64,000 nucleotides of DNA, from the NCBI RefSeq assembly GCF_036588685.1, contig NC_086386.1, positions 33,843,883-33,907,882 of the forward strand, given 5' to 3'. Positions 8,562 to 20,249 of the stretch are shown here, in pieces; the stretch's first letter is position 1; each line of letters starts with the position of its first letter. The position numbers were made by a program, and so were the translations under genes. This stretch comes from Mytilus trossulus (Eukaryota; Mollusca; Bivalvia; Mytilida; Mytilidae). The notes under the pieces were generated by a model. The model made no database searches and was not told the origin of the DNA. It saw only the letters and a list, made by a program, of their open reading frames with translations.

Positions 8562-10950
8562 TAGCAAGAAAAAGTCTTTCAACTTCGATGACTGTGTCCG
8601 GTGGAAGAGAGAAAGCACGTCCACTTTTTCCTACAGGTGATGGTTCTTCTACTGTACAAAGAATCTGACTAGAATAAACCCACATAATGTCTGATTTTGA
8701 TGGATGCTTGAAACTATATGCTCCCCGAAGTTTGGTTTTTGTCATGAAGGATATGTTGTAATCTCCTTCATCAATGTCAATATCAATTACTTGCCCAATA
8801 TACCAGTCCTTTTGGTATACTGCTGCAATCCAGTCACCATTGTGGTATTCATCATTTGTTGGTTCTGTTTGGACATTTTGTTCAACTGCCACTGGTGTAG
8901 ACACAGACTTGATTTCATGTTGTTGCCACCCCCCACAAACACTATTTGAACACAACTTGCCATCTACAAAGCATTCCTCGCAAAAGCAGGACTTTTCCCT
9001 TGTAATTATAGTAGATTCATTGTGTCCAAAAACTGAGTGCAACAACATTGTTCCTTTAATAGGTTTTAGTTCAGTAGCTTTTATGTCTATATCAGCTTGA
9101 GCGATTGAATCCTTTCCAACCCACATATAATTGATTGATGATTCAGACTGTGAAGCCCATGCAAAAAAGGACTTGGCATCTTGAATGACATGTTTGTCCC
9201 TTTTAACTGCATTGTCCGCCATTCGTTTTGCCACGGCACCTACACCATCGCAAGGACCTTTGCCGTGACCTGCTTCGAAGTACTGCCAGCTAGCAGGAAC
9301 ACTGAACAGTTTTACGTGATCAGCAACTACATTGAAGATATATCTGTTTCGGTATTGGGATGTCGGACTGTCTGATATATAGTGAACACATGACATATTA
9401 GGAACAAGCTCATGTAGTTTAGGAAGCAATGACCGTAGAAAGGCCAACACTGCTGCTGCTGTATGGGATAGTTCATCTGAAATCATAGCAAATGATTTGT
9501 GCTCTATTTTGCCGTTTTCAATATTTCGAAAGTAGACAACAATAGGATGTATAGTGACCATGGTTTTGTTCCAATATGCTGATTGTACTTCGTCGTATGT
9601 GGTACAGGTGTAGTTTTCAGCAAAATCAAGCTGCGCTAATACATGGCCATTTGGCAGATTTTCCTTCAATTTGCGTATCTCATCGTATTGATTAGTAACC
9701 ATGTCAACGTGTTGCCTAAAGATATCAGCACACTTTACTAATTCTTTCTTGAATTCATTAGCTTCAAGCTCAACATTTACCAATCCTATCTTTTTTCGTC
9801 CGTCACCAATATCAATTCTCTGCCATTTACTAAACCCTATTTTCTCTTTGTCCATATCATCAACTATCCTTAGAAGATCTTCATTTGAGTTTCTGTAATA
9901 AAACTTGTCTAGGGCTCTGTCACTTTTACCAAGACTTTCATTTAGTCCTTTGCTTGTCATCAGGGCCATATTTTGATGTTTTATACATAAGCACGATCTT
10001 TTTGTAGTGAATGAGACTGGCATAATATTACCTGGACGACATCTATAGAATGTAGCTCTACTGACCTTGAATGTCTGGTTTTCCAAACGGAACTTATCAT
10101 ATAAATTGTCTATATAATCATTCAGTATTCGTTTTGGCTTTTGTTGGTCATTAACTTTTTTGACGTCCTTCTTATTCGGCATGGTGGTACTATTATCACT
10201 GCGTTCTAAAAATTCGATGATTGCGATCTGATATTTTCCTTGCTCTTTCAGTGATCTTTTACGTTGATAGTTTTCTTTTATCTTCAGTTTGGCCATTCCT
10301 GCTAAAGTATTTCTGGTCAGTCCTGTTTCTTGAGCTGTGCAACTTAACATTCTATATTTTTTCAGGTAACAGACACTGCTAACTGAATAAATTGAACTTT
10401 TGGGTTTAGCTTTGAACTTGTACAATTTGTTAGTTTCTTTTAATTCATTTGTCATTGTATGATACAATACTAGTTTTCTTCTAACTTTATCAGCACTGGT
10501 CTTCTTTGAGATTACTTCCTGAATATCTTTGTTAGCCTTGCTTCTTGGGGAATCTGTGTCTCTTAGTTTCTTGTTTATCCTCTGTTGCTTTCTAGTTAGT
10601 GCTTGATATTTTCTTTTCAGTTTCAAATTTTCTTCTTCTAAACGCTGTAATGCATTGGTCTTTTCTAACAAAATTTTTTTTCTTCTAGATTTACTGCCAT
10701 TTGCCTTAGCTGGAAAACTTAGTTTAAGCACCAGTACTTCCTGATTTGAATTTGCTTTCCTTTTTCTACTTTCCCTATTACTGGTCAGCTTTTGTTTATT
10801 TCTTTTCTTTCTTTCAGACATACTTAGTTCTTTTGATGGAATGTATGCTTTTCTTTTACGTGCTCTTTCCCTCTGCAGGTATTCTTTTTCATTTTTTGCC
10901 TTTTGACTTTCTCTGAATTTTTTTGGTCTTTCGGCATTGGTTAGTGCCAT
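8539..10950 (-). CDS. Transposase-like protein, intact 803 codons
   Basis: One intronless frame. The N-terminus is very basic (residues 1-95, many K/R, TNAERPKKFRESQK) and likely binds DNA. Residues about 100-135 (RLEEENLKLKRKYQAL) look like a coiled coil. Conserved-looking acidic blocks fit an RNase H/DDE-type core: LDFAENYT (D443), HYISDSPTSQYRNR (D527), and YFEAGHGKGPCDGVG (E559, H562, D568). A cysteine cluster follows (655-672, CFCEEC...CSNSVC). The C-terminus (about 703-765, NGDWIAAVYQKDWYIGQV) resembles a Tudor/SH3-like fold. I recall related uncharacterised proteins scattered in invertebrate genomes but cannot name the superfamily. The catalytic assignment is inference. The frame is undamaged, so the copy is recent, active or selected. 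The last codons overlap a copy of the 13-bp motif. Flanking motif clusters argue for an element gene over a host gene. Confidence 0.75.
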   Translation of the reverse strand: MALTNAERPKKFRESQKAKNEKEYLQRERARKRKAYIPSKELSMSERKKRNKQKLTSNRESRKRKANSNQEVLVLKLSFPAKANGSKSRRKKILLEKTNALQRLEEENLKLKRKYQALTRKQQRINKKLRDTDSPRSKANKDIQEVISKKTSADKVRRKLVLYHTMTNELKETNKLYKFKAKPKSSIYSVSSVCYLKKYRMLSCTAQETGLTRNTLAGMAKLKIKENYQRKRSLKEQGKYQIAIIEFLERSDNSTTMPNKKDVKKVNDQQKPKRILNDYIDNLYDKFRLENQTFKVSRATFYRCRPGNIMPVSFTTKRSCLCIKHQNMALMTSKGLNESLGKSDRALDKFYYRNSNEDLLRIVDDMDKEKIGFSKWQRIDIGDGRKKIGLVNVELEANEFKKELVKCADIFRQHVDMVTNQYDEIRKLKENLPNGHVLAQLDFAENYTCTTYDEVQSAYWNKTMVTIHPIVVYFRNIENGKIEHKSFAMISDELSHTAAAVLAFLRSLLPKLHELVPNMSCVHYISDSPTSQYRNRYIFNVVADHVKLFSVPASWQYFEAGHGKGPCDGVGAVAKRMADNAVKRDKHVIQDAKSFFAWASQSESSINYMWVGKDSIAQADIDIKATELKPIKGTMLLHSVFGHNESTIITREKSCFCEECFVDGKLCSNSVCGGWQQHEIKSVSTPVAVEQNVQTEPTNDEYHNGDWIAAVYQKDWYIGQVIDIDIDEGDYNISFMTKTKLRGAYSFKHPSKSDIMWVYSSQILCTVEEPSPVGKSGRAFSLPPDTVIEVERLFLANSSVTEH

Positions 10951-11154
10951 TTAAGGTAGATTGATGGTATACCGCCATCTTGGATTGTACAATCTCAGTA
11001 CAAAATCGGTCTATTTATTTGCCTAAATCTGCAAATTTGGAGACAGATTTGCAATTCAATTGTTGGAAGTTTTTTCTATTTAAATAAAACTTGTTAATTA
11101 ATTATATTATACAAAATATTTTAACAAATACCATTTTCTTTGGTTTTGAAATCA

Positions 11155-11590
11155 TTTTTTTTCAAATGAGCCATTTAAGGGGAGATAACTCTTTCAGTAC
11201 AAAATTTATACTGGGCTAATAGGGAAATTTTTTATATTTACTTGTAGCAAGAAAACAAGTTCGGTGACACCATGTTTTCTTTTTATTTTCTTAAAACATA
11301 TTATGAAACCTTTCTTCTCACAATTTATTTCAAAATTCTATCTCAAAGAAATTTTTTTATGCACACTAATGTGTTTTTTCATGAACAAACTAACCAAATT
11401 TTGGCAATTTTCAACGACTCATAGCTTGAAAAATAGCACGGTGACCCATACTTTTTATAAAATTTTTGAAAAGAGCAAAGTAAAATCTTCATTTTGGCAA
11501 ATTATAAAAAAATTCTGTCTCAAAAAATATATACTGGTGATCTACCTTAAGCTGAAAATAAATATATATTCATTAGAAGGTGTGGTATGA
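11155..11590. other. AT-rich 5' flank of the transposase gene, repeat-like
   Basis: Contains two related segments beginning CGGTGACACCATG (about 11262) and CGGTGACCCATAC (about 11440), and an inverted pair of TTAAGGTAGAT boxes near 10953 and 11540. A plus-strand open frame (GTG start at 11264) is AT-driven and not credible. May contain the transposase promoter. Confidence 0.4.
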
Positions 11591-11837
11591 GTGCAAATGA
11601 AACAAATCTCTATCCAAGACACAATGTGATTTGGCATTTGTAAAACCATTTAAAAACCATAATAATTGCTTGAAAATGCCTGTAGCCAGTCAGGAATACT
11701 AGGATCGTCTCATATATATTTCAATGATTTCGTAGGTGAGCGAGCTCTTGTATTTGTCGTTTATGATTTTTTTTTCTTTTTACATGCTTGCTCAGAGATT
11801 CTGCTGTCATATGTTTGTTTCAAGTACATTTTATAAT

Positions 11838-11910
11838 TGTTTACTTTTATACAGTGTGACTTCAATGGAGAGTTGAGTCATTAGCACTCATACCACATCT
11901 TCTTTTATCT
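11838..11910 (+). repeat. SINE-like repeat, partial copy
   Basis: CAATGGAGAGTTGAGTCATT to CATACCACATCTTCTTT, same family as 5165-5312. Lies inside the presumed transposon. Confidence 0.6.
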
Positions 11911-12030
11911 ATAGCAGTGTAGATCTGGATAATCAGTGTAATACTAATAATAAAATATGCATAAACTTGTTATATTCATTAATACATAGTTGTAGTTCAC
12001 ATTTTGCATCATTACTGTCAATACAATTAT

Positions 12031-12060
12031 GTTACGGAGGAATCGTGATTCCTCCGTAAC
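12031..12060. promoter_or_regulatory. Palindromic double copy of the 13-bp motif
   Basis: GTTACGGAGGAAT, a 4-bp centre (CGTG), then its exact reverse complement. The 13-bp arms are perfect, so this can be a two-subunit binding site or a hairpin. Confidence 0.9.
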
Positions 12061-12396
12061 ATTGTAGGCTCTTTTTTATTTGTATTTTTTTCCTTCTGCA
12101 CCCAAAAGTTGTTTATGTACGTTTTGGTAGTTGTTTATACAGTATTGTTATTATGTTTTTAAGGTAAAAAATCTTTTAAAATACAAATATACTCTCTTAC
12201 ATATTTTTTCTCTATGAAATAATATATTTACCTTCTCAGAATTTCCAAAATAGTTCCCTTTTCTTCAAATTTTATCGTTTTATGTGGTCAATGCACTTCT
12301 TCCATTTAAACAACCCCGCTTGTAAAACTTTTAAAACCACGTGACACATGATTAACCGGTGTATGGATGAAAATGTACCCTGTATAAAATTGTCCC

Positions 12397-12767
12397 GTTA
12401 CGGAAGAATCGTTTCGGAGGAATTTCCAAGCAGTTTTTAGTGTTTTTTTTTCAAAAATGCTGCTTAATCAAATAACATCAAAGCTTGTATTATGTAGAAA
12501 TAGTATGATTGGTTGGAAGAAAAAGAGAAATTCTTGTTTCTATATTGTACCAATGGTTTAGCCTACGTTTACGGAGGAATCATTTGATGAGCATAATTGG
12601 TAAAATGGAAAAATAAAGAGAAATTCTCAGAGATAGCTTGTTTTAATGGACAGATTGAGATACTAACTCAAAATTCAACACTACTAAACCCATAAACAAA
12701 CATTAAAAGCACTGAACCTGTCAATTGCTCATTTTGAAATATACTCAAATTACCGTTATGGAAGAAT
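12397..12767 (+). promoter_or_regulatory. Right motif cluster, 4 variant copies
   Basis: Copies at 12397-12409 (GTTACGGAAGAAT), 12411-12423 (GTTTCGGAGGAAT, one base after the previous), 12567-12580 (GTTTACGGAGGAAT) and 12755-12767 (GTTATGGAAGAAT). All face the same way. Confidence 0.65.
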
Positions 12768-13139
12768 CGTGAAACTGACGACACACGTAAATTATTGATA
12801 AACATTTTTTTTTTGAGTTTTGATATTATTTTTACTTTCATATTCGAAAGTTCATATCAGGATCATTTGGATTTAATAAAGAAAGAGCATGAAATTGGTG
12901 CACAGGATAGTTTTTTTCGGCTGCATATTCCTTATTCGAAATTGGCGACATGGCTTTTTTACAATTTTGTAGAGTTTAAGATCGATATTTTTACGTTAAT
13001 TGAAGTTTATTATAGTTGAAATGTTTTTAAAAGTAAATTTACATATCATGAGATTTATTATCGACCCAGAGGCTAATCAAAAAGTATTATCTTTTCCACA
13101 GTGGACCCATTCAAACTCATGAACCATGTTTGCACAACT
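12768..13139. other. Spacer, nothing firmly recognised
   Basis: Holds one 74-codon plus-strand frame (12795-13019) starting in AT-rich DNA and matching no family I know. Confidence 0.4.
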
Positions 13140-13325
13140 TATATGAGATTGGGCGCTGTACCAAATCAGGAGCCTTTGGCCTTTCTTAGTCTTGCGTGAT
13201 TTTTGCTTTTAATTCATTCATATATTTCCGAGTTTAGGATAGTGTTTATGATTACGTTCATTATCACTGAATAAGTACACATTTTTGTTTAATATCCATC
13301 TGAAGCACGTCTCCATTTTCAATTT
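13140..13325 (+). repeat. Degenerate copy of the 3436-3764 repeat
   Basis: AAATCAGGAGCCTTTGGCCT through CATTATCACTGAATAAGTAC. Colinear with the intact copy but diverged. Confidence 0.6.
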
Positions 13326-13380
13326 TATTTAGCATAGAACATTAATCTGATATTCCATGAAAAACATCCATTGTAATTCA

Positions 13381-13872
13381 TAATAAACTCATCATAGATA
13401 CCAAGGACTAAATTTTGTATGTACGCCAGACGCGCGTTTCGTCTACAAAAGACTCATTAGTGACGCTCGAATCCAAAAAAGTTAAAAAGGCCAAATAAAG
13501 TACGAAGTTGAAGAGCATTGAGGACCAAAATTCCTAAACGTTTTGCCAAATCCAGCTAAGGTAATAAATGCCTGAGGTAGAAAAGCCTTAGTATTTCAAA
13601 AATTCTAAATTTTGTGAACAGTTAATCTATAAATATAACCATATCAATGATAATTCATGTCAGCACAAAAAAGTGCTGACTACTGGGCTGGTGATACCAT
13701 CGGGGAAATAAATTTTTCACCAGCATTGGCATCGACATAGTGGTTGTAAATAAACTCATCATAGATACCAAGGACTAAATTTTGTATGTACACCAGACGC
13801 GCGTTTCGTCTACAAAAGACTCATCAGTGACGCTCGAATCCAAAATAGTTAAAAAGGCCAAATAAAGTACGA
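13381..13872. repeat. Mussel repeat with 124-bp direct duplication
   Basis: Positions 13381-13506 and 13749-13872 share a block starting AATAAACTCATCATAGATAC and containing CCAGACGCGCGTTTCGTCTA. Between them is a short hairpin GTCAGCAC-aaaaaa-GTGCTGAC (about 13659-13680) followed by ACTGGGCTGGTGATACCATC. I recall this arrangement as a common mussel repeat. Confidence 0.8.
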
Positions 13873-13967
13873 ACTTTGAGCGCATACAAACATTTCCATC
13901 ACGCCCACATTTGTTTTAAAATTCAGTTTCTAGTAAATGTCAATCCGGAATTATATGGGGTTTTGTG

Positions 13968-14062
13968 AATTATTGAAGATCGTAGAGTGACCTATAGTTG
14001 CTTACTTTATGTTATTTTGGATTCTCTCATTGACAATTATGTCACCTCTTTTTATATTTAAA
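13968..14062 (+). repeat. SINE-like repeat, diverged copy
   Basis: GATCGTAGAGTGACCTATAG through CTCATTGACAATTATGTCAC, same family as 5165-5312. Confidence 0.5.
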
Positions 14063-14263
14063 TTAACAATACGATAATTAAGAAAAGATCCAAGTTTTAC
14101 ACATTTGCGACGATTTATTTTGCGTTATTTGTCTCCTCGCGAAAGTGGCGAAAATAAGTTGGCTAAACAGTATGTGACTATCCAAAGGGTATGATTTTTT
14201 CCTTTTTGATCATCTTAGTTACTCAATATGTGTTAAGTTATCTATATAGGTTTCACGTTCAGG

Positions 14264-14401
14264 GGCGGATACAGCCATTTTAAAAAGGGTCCCAACCTAG
14301 GACAAATTAGGGGTTCCAACTATATGTCCCCATTCAAATGCATTGATCGGCCAAAAAAAGGGGGGTTCCAACCCCCGGAACCCCCTCCCCCCTGATCCGC
14401 C
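14264..14401. repeat. Short inverted-end repeat (GGCGGAT...ATCCGCC)
   Basis: Begins GGCGGATACAGCC and ends CCTGATCCGCC. GC-rich interior (GGGGGGTTCCAACCCCCGGA). Looks like a small MITE. Confidence 0.6.
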
Positions 14402-14899
14402 AATGACGTGATGCAATAATTGGTTAGCAAATTATAGAAACTTACCTTTTAAAGCAGACATACACTTGCATTGATATTTCATATTTTGTTAAGTTGTAAC
14501 ACATTTAATGCATTAAATTGAAATTATTGTGATAAAATAATAATCAAATATGTAATAGTCTTATTTTGTCATCTAAAGCACTTGATTTGTTATTAAGAAT
14601 ATCTAAGTAAAAATGTTATACAAGAGTAATCTCAAAATGATAGTTATACTACCACCCTTTGGTTTCAGTAAACCAACGAAAGAAGTATTATGAAATTTTC
14701 TAGTAGAAAGAAAATTCCATGAAACAGGTCAACAGGACTGAAAAAAAAATTCGAATCTTTTTTTGTCTGTTTCGAAAACTATCTTTCTTCTCAATGCTCT
14801 ATTTGAATACAAAAAAATAAGAACAGCTGCAGTACTCTGCGTTAATTCCACATTGCTACCACTGGCATTTTAAATTGTTTTATGTATATATGCTATAAA

Positions 14900-15072
14900 A
14901 GAGGGACGGAAGATACCAAAGGGACAGTCAACCTTATAAATCGAAAATAAACTGACAACGCCATGGCTAAAAATGAAAAAAACAAACAGACAAACAATAG
15001 TACACATGACACAACATAGAAAACTAAACAATAAACAACACGTAACCCACCAAAAACGAGGAGTGATCTCAG
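14900..15072 (+). repeat. Abundant mussel repeat
   Basis: AGGGACGGAAGATACCAAAG, then TGACAACGCCATGGCTAAAA and AGTACACATGACACAACATA. I recall this as one of the most frequent Mytilus dispersed repeats. No coding frame. Confidence 0.7.
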
Positions 15073-15089
15073 GCGCTATTTGATATTAC

Positions 15090-17900
15090 ATAAAAGATAT
15101 CGAATGGAATTTTTAGTTTTTATATTTTTAGTGGGGATTTGTAAATTACCAGGTGCTAAGTTGAAAGCTAAAATCCAAATGTGAAAGCAAATTATGAATT
15201 TCGTATCATTTGATATTTTCTTTTTACCACCCGAGAAATATACAAACAGATAGATTACGAAGCCTTATCTCTTTGCTGGCAGGGAAATTTTCTTCGGTTC
15301 TGTTTTTCCTACATCCTGTGTATAATCTGTACTTCATACCATTTGCTCATTTTACATTCATCTGTACATTTTACAGAACTAACTATATTTTTTTTTGGTA
15401 TTTCCTTCTAATGTGATTTATCTGATAAAATTACAGTGACAAACTCTTTTCATACATCTTGCTCGTATAGCTCCTAGAATACTAGTATTAAATTAGTTAT
15501 GTTTCATTGTTTTAGAAAAATATCGTTCATGGAGAAGTTAAATCCAGAAAAGTGCTTATGGTGCACTTAATTTATAAAGTGTTATTTCATTTTCTGGCTC
15601 GTTGGTATTCTGTTGGACTTTTTGTCCGTTAAGATATCGTCGACTCAATGGTAAGTGCTGATGTAGTTTAGCATATCCGTCTTAAATTATCCGTGGATTA
15701 AGGGATCTACCATTTGATTTTAAAGAGGGTGGGGGCTAAGATGAAAAATGATGTCCTATATTTTTTTTTAGTTGTAATCTGTCCTCATTTTCTATTGTTC
15801 ACTCTATTCGTTCCTGCCTTATTTAATTAGTTTATTCTGACTTTTTTGCCAAGTTGCTCATCCTGCCCTTTTTACTGAAAAATCCTGTCCTGCCTTTTTT
15901 GAAATTTCATCCAGGTTGTAAGTTTGATATCACTTTAAATTAAAGTCTAATAAAAATATAAACAACTTAAAAAAAATCATAATTTGTTTTTGAATATTTA
16001 AGCAGTTGTATTAGTAACTTATAGAAAAAGGTATTCGAAACCAATTTGTATTGTTTATATCATTTGAAAAGCTAACAAGAATACTGTCTTATAATGTTTC
16101 TGTTTTGATTCAGAAACTATTCAACACTTTAAAAGAGTTTAAAATACAAAACTCCGAGAAAATTCAAAACGGAAAGTTTTATAGCTATACTAGCTTAACC
16201 TCTAACTTGTATTCTATTATATTGACAACAATGTCTTAATAAAACAAACAGACACGGCAGGTAAAAATGTCAAAAATAGACAACATTGTGATATAATCTT
16301 AATTACTACGGAAACAAAAAAATATGGCAACAAAGAAAAACAAAAAGGCATATAGACGAAACAAATTATAAAAAACGAAAGACAAGCATACACTGTTGAA
16401 TAGACAGCACTAACTAGTATGCATAGGCACTAAAATGACCCAAACATATGCACACATATTTTTGGAACAGCTATTACTATGATTTACATTCATCATATAT
16501 ATTGATATTAAATGAGCATATTAAGAATACTTTACTTTTTAATTATTTATCACTGTACCTCTTGCATACATTTAATTGATTTTCACAAGGGACACAAATC
16601 CATGCATCCTTAATACAACATATAACATTTAGAATGGAGTGCACGAAAAAAAACAACCGACAAAGTTGGCGTTCTTAACATTATTTTCTTGGTAATCTCC
16701 TCAGTCAGACTTTCTGAAACGGGAGTTTATACTCGACAAAATTTTAAAAATGTAATGTACGACTTAAACAACTGCAAAAATCTAGTTTTTAGATGAAACA
16801 AGAACATCTACACATTAGATTTTGATATTAAATAACAGTCAGTATCAAACCATGTACTACATAATTCAAAAGAACTAACAATACAATCATCATTTGTTTC
16901 CCTATAATAGTAAAGTTTTATCATAGTTATCTAACTTTTGAAAGTTCTGACATGTGCTAGACTGAATATGCTGAAAGAGTTCCTCCCTTGATAATATGAG
17001 CCTGAGACTACTATAACCTTTATCTGCTGTACAATACGATTTTTTGAATATCTGTCATTTTCAATTCTTAATGTAATGGGTGAGCACCGATTCTTAATTA
17101 ATATATGCACTTCCCTTCTTCAAATCAATGATATATAAATATTTTTCTCCTTGAAAACAATCTTTAAATGAAAAATAAGTGTCAAGTTTGCAACAAAACA
17201 CATAATGTAGTAAGTTTTTACAATTCGAAAATTTGAGAAAGACACAAACAGGACAAGAATGTCACACAAATGACATTGTCTTATTTTTCTTACTAGATAT
17301 TATTGTTTTTAAACTGCACTCGTTCTATTTGAACAGTCAAAATACGTTGACTGTATATTTCTATGTCATAAACAGTCACCGACCCGATATCACTTTTCCT
17401 CATGAATATTTAAAAAAAAAAAGAAATTGCCGAAATGTTCATGTCCGTCATATTTGTTTTTCGTTTTGTTGTAAATCATCAGTCCTGCACTTCCTTCAAC
17501 CATTATAAATGAGGCATATCTTTCTATATTTTGAAATAAGCTCGGGATATAAAATTGGTATCACTACAAATAAATTGAATGTCATCTCTCAGACTATGTC
17601 TGATCGATCGCCATTGGAAGTGCTGCGCACTGTATCCGTATTTTGTAAATTCACATTCCTCAATCTAATTAAAATATTGATCTCTGATTACGTTATACTG
17701 CATATTTTAATTAGATTGCACATTCCCGAACATGATACCGTATTCATAATTAAAATTGCACATATTTCGTCCTAGTTGTCATCTTATTTTTACGGATCTG
17801 GGTATGTATTTGTCTCTTTGTTTTTCTCAATTTGACTGACGCTACATTAGTCCCTTATTTCTGCGACAAAATTAATTTAAAAAAACCTCAGATGAGTGAT
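15090..17900. other. AT-rich intergenic DNA with one dispersed repeat
   Basis: Positions 16190-16430 are an uninterrupted copy of the repeat split at 3237-4065 (AAACCTCTAACTTG... then CAACAAAGAAAAACAAAAAG). The rest holds short open frames (for example 17233-17508 and 17509-17775) that match no known family and have biased AT composition. No gene is supported. Confidence 0.5.
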
Positions 17901-17905
17901 ACATA

Positions 17906-19288
17906 CGGGGCGCCAAATGGGACTCTTGTGGTTTTGTACAAAAATCAATTCTGTCATAACAAAATCATTTTTGTCTCACAAAACCATGTGCTACAGACTT
18001 GTTTTGTGAGAACTTCAATTTTGTGATGACAAAATTCATTTGTGTAGACAAAATTCATATTTGTCATGACAAAAGTCAATTTTGTCTAAAAGGTATGCAA
18101 ATATAAACATATTTGCATACAAAATTGACTTTTGTTACCTGATATGGAAATTAAATCACAAAAGTCAATTGTGTGAGGTAAGATTCAATTTTTTGAGACA
18201 AAATTGACTTTGTGAGACAAAATTAACTTTTGTAAGACAAAATTAACTTTTGTGAGACAAAATTGACTTTTGTGAGACAAAATTCAATTTTGTCAATTTT
18301 GTTGAGACAAAAGTCAATTTTGTTAATTTTGTTGAGACAAAAGTTAATTTTGTCAATTTTGTTGAGACAAACATCAATTTTGTCAATTTTGTTGAGACAA
18401 AAGTCAATTTGTTAATTTTGTTGAGACAAAAGTCAATTTTGTCAATTTTGTTGAGACAAAAGTCAATTTTGTCAATTTTGTTGAGACAAAAGTCAATTCT
18501 GTCTATTTTGTGACGACAAAAGTCAATTTTGTGACGACAAAATTCATTTTTGTGACAACAAAATTCAATTTTGTAACAACAAAATTTACTTTTATGAGAC
18601 AAAATTGACTTTCGTGAGACAAAATTGACTTTCGTGAGACAAAAATCAATTTTGTTGAGACAAAATTCAATTTTGTCAATTTTGATGAGACAAAATTCAA
18701 TTTTGTCAATTTTGTTGAGACAAAATTCAATTTTGTCAATTTTGTTGAGACAAAAGTCAATTTTGTCTCACATTAGTCAATTTGGTCTCACAAAAGTCAA
18801 TTTTGTCAATTTTGTTGATCACATTGGTCAATTTTGTTTCACAAAAGTAAATTTTGACAATTTTGTTGAGACAAAAGTCAATTTTGTCAATTTTGTCTCA
18901 CAAAAGTCAATTTTGTCAATTCTGTCTCACAAAAGTCAATTTTGTCAATTTTGTCTCACAAAAGTCAATTTTGTGTAACAAAAGTCGATTTTGTATGCAA
19001 ATTAGTTCACAGAAACCAAACTATACTAATTTGAATACAAAATTGACTTTTGTCGCCCAATTTTCAAATAAGGTAACAAAAGTCAAGTCTGTGTAACAAA
19101 AATGAATTTTGTCATGTCAAAAGTGACTTTTGTCCACTGAAAGACAATTTTGTATGACAAAATTTTAAATTTGTAGTATGATATAAATTTTGTAAAACTG
19201 AACTCATTTTTGTTGAATAAAAGTCACTTTTGTCCGTACAAAATTGAATTTAGAGTACAAAACCACATGAGTCCCATTCGGCGCCCCG
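17906..19288. mobile_element. Non-autonomous TIR element with self-complementary array, copy 2
   Basis: Starts CGGGGCGCCAAATGGGACTC and ends with its inverted counterpart, flanked by TA on both sides (17904-17905 and 19289-19290). Colinear with 1768-3130 over its non-array parts and in the same orientation. The array (about 18190-18990) has a different number and order of units, so it has expanded or contracted since the copies diverged. An internal palindrome TATGCAAATATAAACATATT (about 18092) is shared with copy 1. Repetitive open frames are array artefacts. Confidence 0.85.
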
Positions 19289-20249
19289 TAATACAAGGGT
19301 TAGAAAGTGTTGTGACCAAAGAGGGCGGGAAGTGTTATCCAACTCCGATATATTTCTTGATGTAGTTAATAGTGATGAAACCTCACTCCCCTGATACGCG
19401 AAAGGGGTAACCGACGATCTTGTGAAAGAAGGTAGATCAAGACACACACAAAATACACAGCGAACTAGAACAGCACAGACTGACACTGGACACACAAACG
19501 ATGAAATGTAAAGAAAAGGATTTTGGCAGTGGCTATATATTTGACCGGCACCGGCTAAATAGCAATTTGGCACTGAATAAAGCTGTTCATTGATGTGATT
19601 AGAAGAGACTGGAAACAATCTTAATAATATTTTAAAATCATTTTATCACAATATACAGTACAATCAAAAATAAAGTATTGAAGATGTTCATAAATACATA
19701 ATTTATAACTTTATAATATTAATTCAAAGCATGAAAACACATTTGTATATACATTACTGAATATATTTTTTTCTAAAATATTTATTAAAAAGATGTCCAA
19801 ATCTGTGTAAAATCTATGGTTTAAATATCCTGCCACGCTATAAAACTGAATAGTGTTATGTAAAATATGTAAAACTACGTACATCATAAAAAAGACAATA
19901 TTAAAAGTTGTTTGCTTCGAATTTCAAATGGACACATGATTTCACATTTCAATTGTTACAAAACCAATTATTTGCCTTTGGAAGTTGTTTAAGTCTAGCA
20001 CATGATAATTGTTGCCACTCTGACTCAAAGCAGGAACTACACATTACACTGGCTTTTCATGGTCCGAGACATATAGTTGCAAGTGTTAACAGTGGGTTAC
20101 TTGCCATTGATTTAAATACCCCTTCCAAATTTATTTCTCCATGTTTAATGCCTCAAATTGCAAGTAGGGGGTGAATTTATACTGTAAAAAAATTTTGGGT
20201 CCAGAATTTAAAGGAAAGTAGTGATTTGGTCCAGTTGAAAAAGGTTTAA

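Larger units (their letters stand above)
7832..12767 (-). mobile_element. DNA transposon with 803-aa transposase and GTTACGGAGGAAT clusters
   Basis: Bounds are the outermost copies of a 13-bp motif, not proven ends. The motif and close variants occur at 7832-7844 (minus), 8211-8223, 8376-8388 and 8549-8561 (plus), then at 12031-12043 (plus), 12048-12060 (minus), 12397-12409, 12411-12423, 12567-12580 and 12755-12767 (plus). I noticed no other copy in the window. The two outermost copies both carry the GTTATGG variant and are inverted with respect to each other, as expected of element ends. The only long gene inside is the transposase-like ORF at 8539-10950. I see no long terminal inverted repeat and could not fix a target duplication. 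Subterminal motif arrays of this sort are typical transposase-binding sites; the superfamily is not assigned. Confidence 0.65.

Noticed and set aside
8704-9898. Plus-strand frames opposite the transposase gene
   Set aside because: Antisense shadows of the 803-codon ORF.
11264-11590. 108-codon plus-strand frame in the transposon
   Set aside because: Starts with GTG, is Phe/Lys-rich from A/T runs, and lies in repeat-like DNA.
12795-13019. 74-codon frame with a less biased middle part
   Set aside because: No recognisable domain or splice context; could be chance or an unrecognised exon.
18243-19096. Same type of repetitive frames in the second array
   Set aside because: Array artefact, as above.
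19250-19618. 122-codon minus-strand frame crossing the end of the array element
   Set aside because: It spans a transposon boundary and starts inside another element, so it cannot be an ancestral gene.
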